DNA of 60,223 nt from Clostridia bacterium (GTDB lineage: Bacteria > Bacillota > Clostridia > Christensenellales > Aristaeellaceae), in contig JAFZOG010000062.1 in the NCBI GenBank assembly GCA_017550745.1, positions 1 through 60,223 of the forward strand. The letters run 5' to 3'. This document shows, in pieces, positions 60,161 through 60,223 of this stretch (positions are counted from its first letter, which is position 1; each line of letters starts with the position of its first letter). The notes under the pieces are model-generated. The model was not told where the DNA came from, made no database searches, and worked only from the letters and a program-made list of their open reading frames with translations. A program made the position numbers and the translations under genes.

Positions 60161-60223
60161 TGAAATCCGCAGCGGCGGCGTGTACGGCGCGAGGACGGAA
60201 AATTTCTGTAAGGAGCGTAGACG

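Noticed and set aside
1-60223. rRNA, tRNA, CRISPR arrays, transposases, phage genes or replication origins
   Set aside because: Read on both strands, nothing with the required sequence or structure was found. The only mobile-like features are the small non-coding repeats listed.

Overview
The window reads as chromosomal DNA of a moderately GC-rich, low-GC-lineage Gram-positive (Firmicutes), most likely a gut or rumen Clostridia member such as Christensenellales. This is inferred from strong AGGAGG ribosome binding sites, consensus TTGACA/TATAAT promoters, LplB/YtcP-type sugar ABC transporters, YesM/YesN-type two-component systems, a YcsG-like transporter with a pxp operon, and abundant c-di-GMP proteins. 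No rRNA, tRNA, CRISPR array, phage gene or transposase was seen.

Layout. 1-2.9 kb: the tail of an upstream gene, an unusual alpha/beta-hydrolase fused to a C45-type Ntn-hydrolase, and a small hypothetical. 3-6.5 kb: a REC-GGDEF protein with a degenerate receiver, divergent from an XRE-REC regulator and its LytS-like kinase. 6.7-13.4 kb: a LacI-controlled fructan/sucrose locus (lacI, two permeases, binding protein, GH32) with clear operators. 13.4-17.9 kb: dispersed repeats, a small frameshifted ORF, and sbcDC. 18.3-20.9 kb: a radical SAM/SPASM enzyme overlapping a membrane protein with a cytosolic nine-cysteine Cys-Ala tail, a candidate post-translational modification system. 21-23.6 kb: an MFS transporter and a DUF4003-like protein.

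23.7-37.3 kb is a c-di-GMP island on the minus strand. It holds two GGDEF proteins, two HD-GYP+GGDEF proteins, a 1216-residue S-component-like/beta-propeller/HD-GYP fusion, two solute-binding proteins with no transporter (probable sensors), and a PAS-like gene remnant. 37.5-43.4 kb is a 5-oxoprolinase operon (pxpB-pxpC-accB-accC-pxpA) behind an NRAMP-related transporter that lacks the metal-site motif. 43.7-46.8 kb: an OYE-type flavin/FeS oxidoreductase, a YgjV-like membrane protein and glycerate kinase. 47.2-48.7 kb: a secreted protein of unknown role, followed by a block of stacked hairpins.

49-60 kb: two more sugar loci. The first is a YesM/YesN pair followed by a binding protein and two permeases. 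The second is an oppositely oriented operon of binding protein, two permeases and a GH1 (6-phospho-)beta-glucosidase under a consensus promoter. Overall the window combines plant-oligosaccharide uptake with a dense extracellular-sensing/c-di-GMP network. The two features most worth pursuing are the radical SAM/Cys-tail pair and the signalling island.
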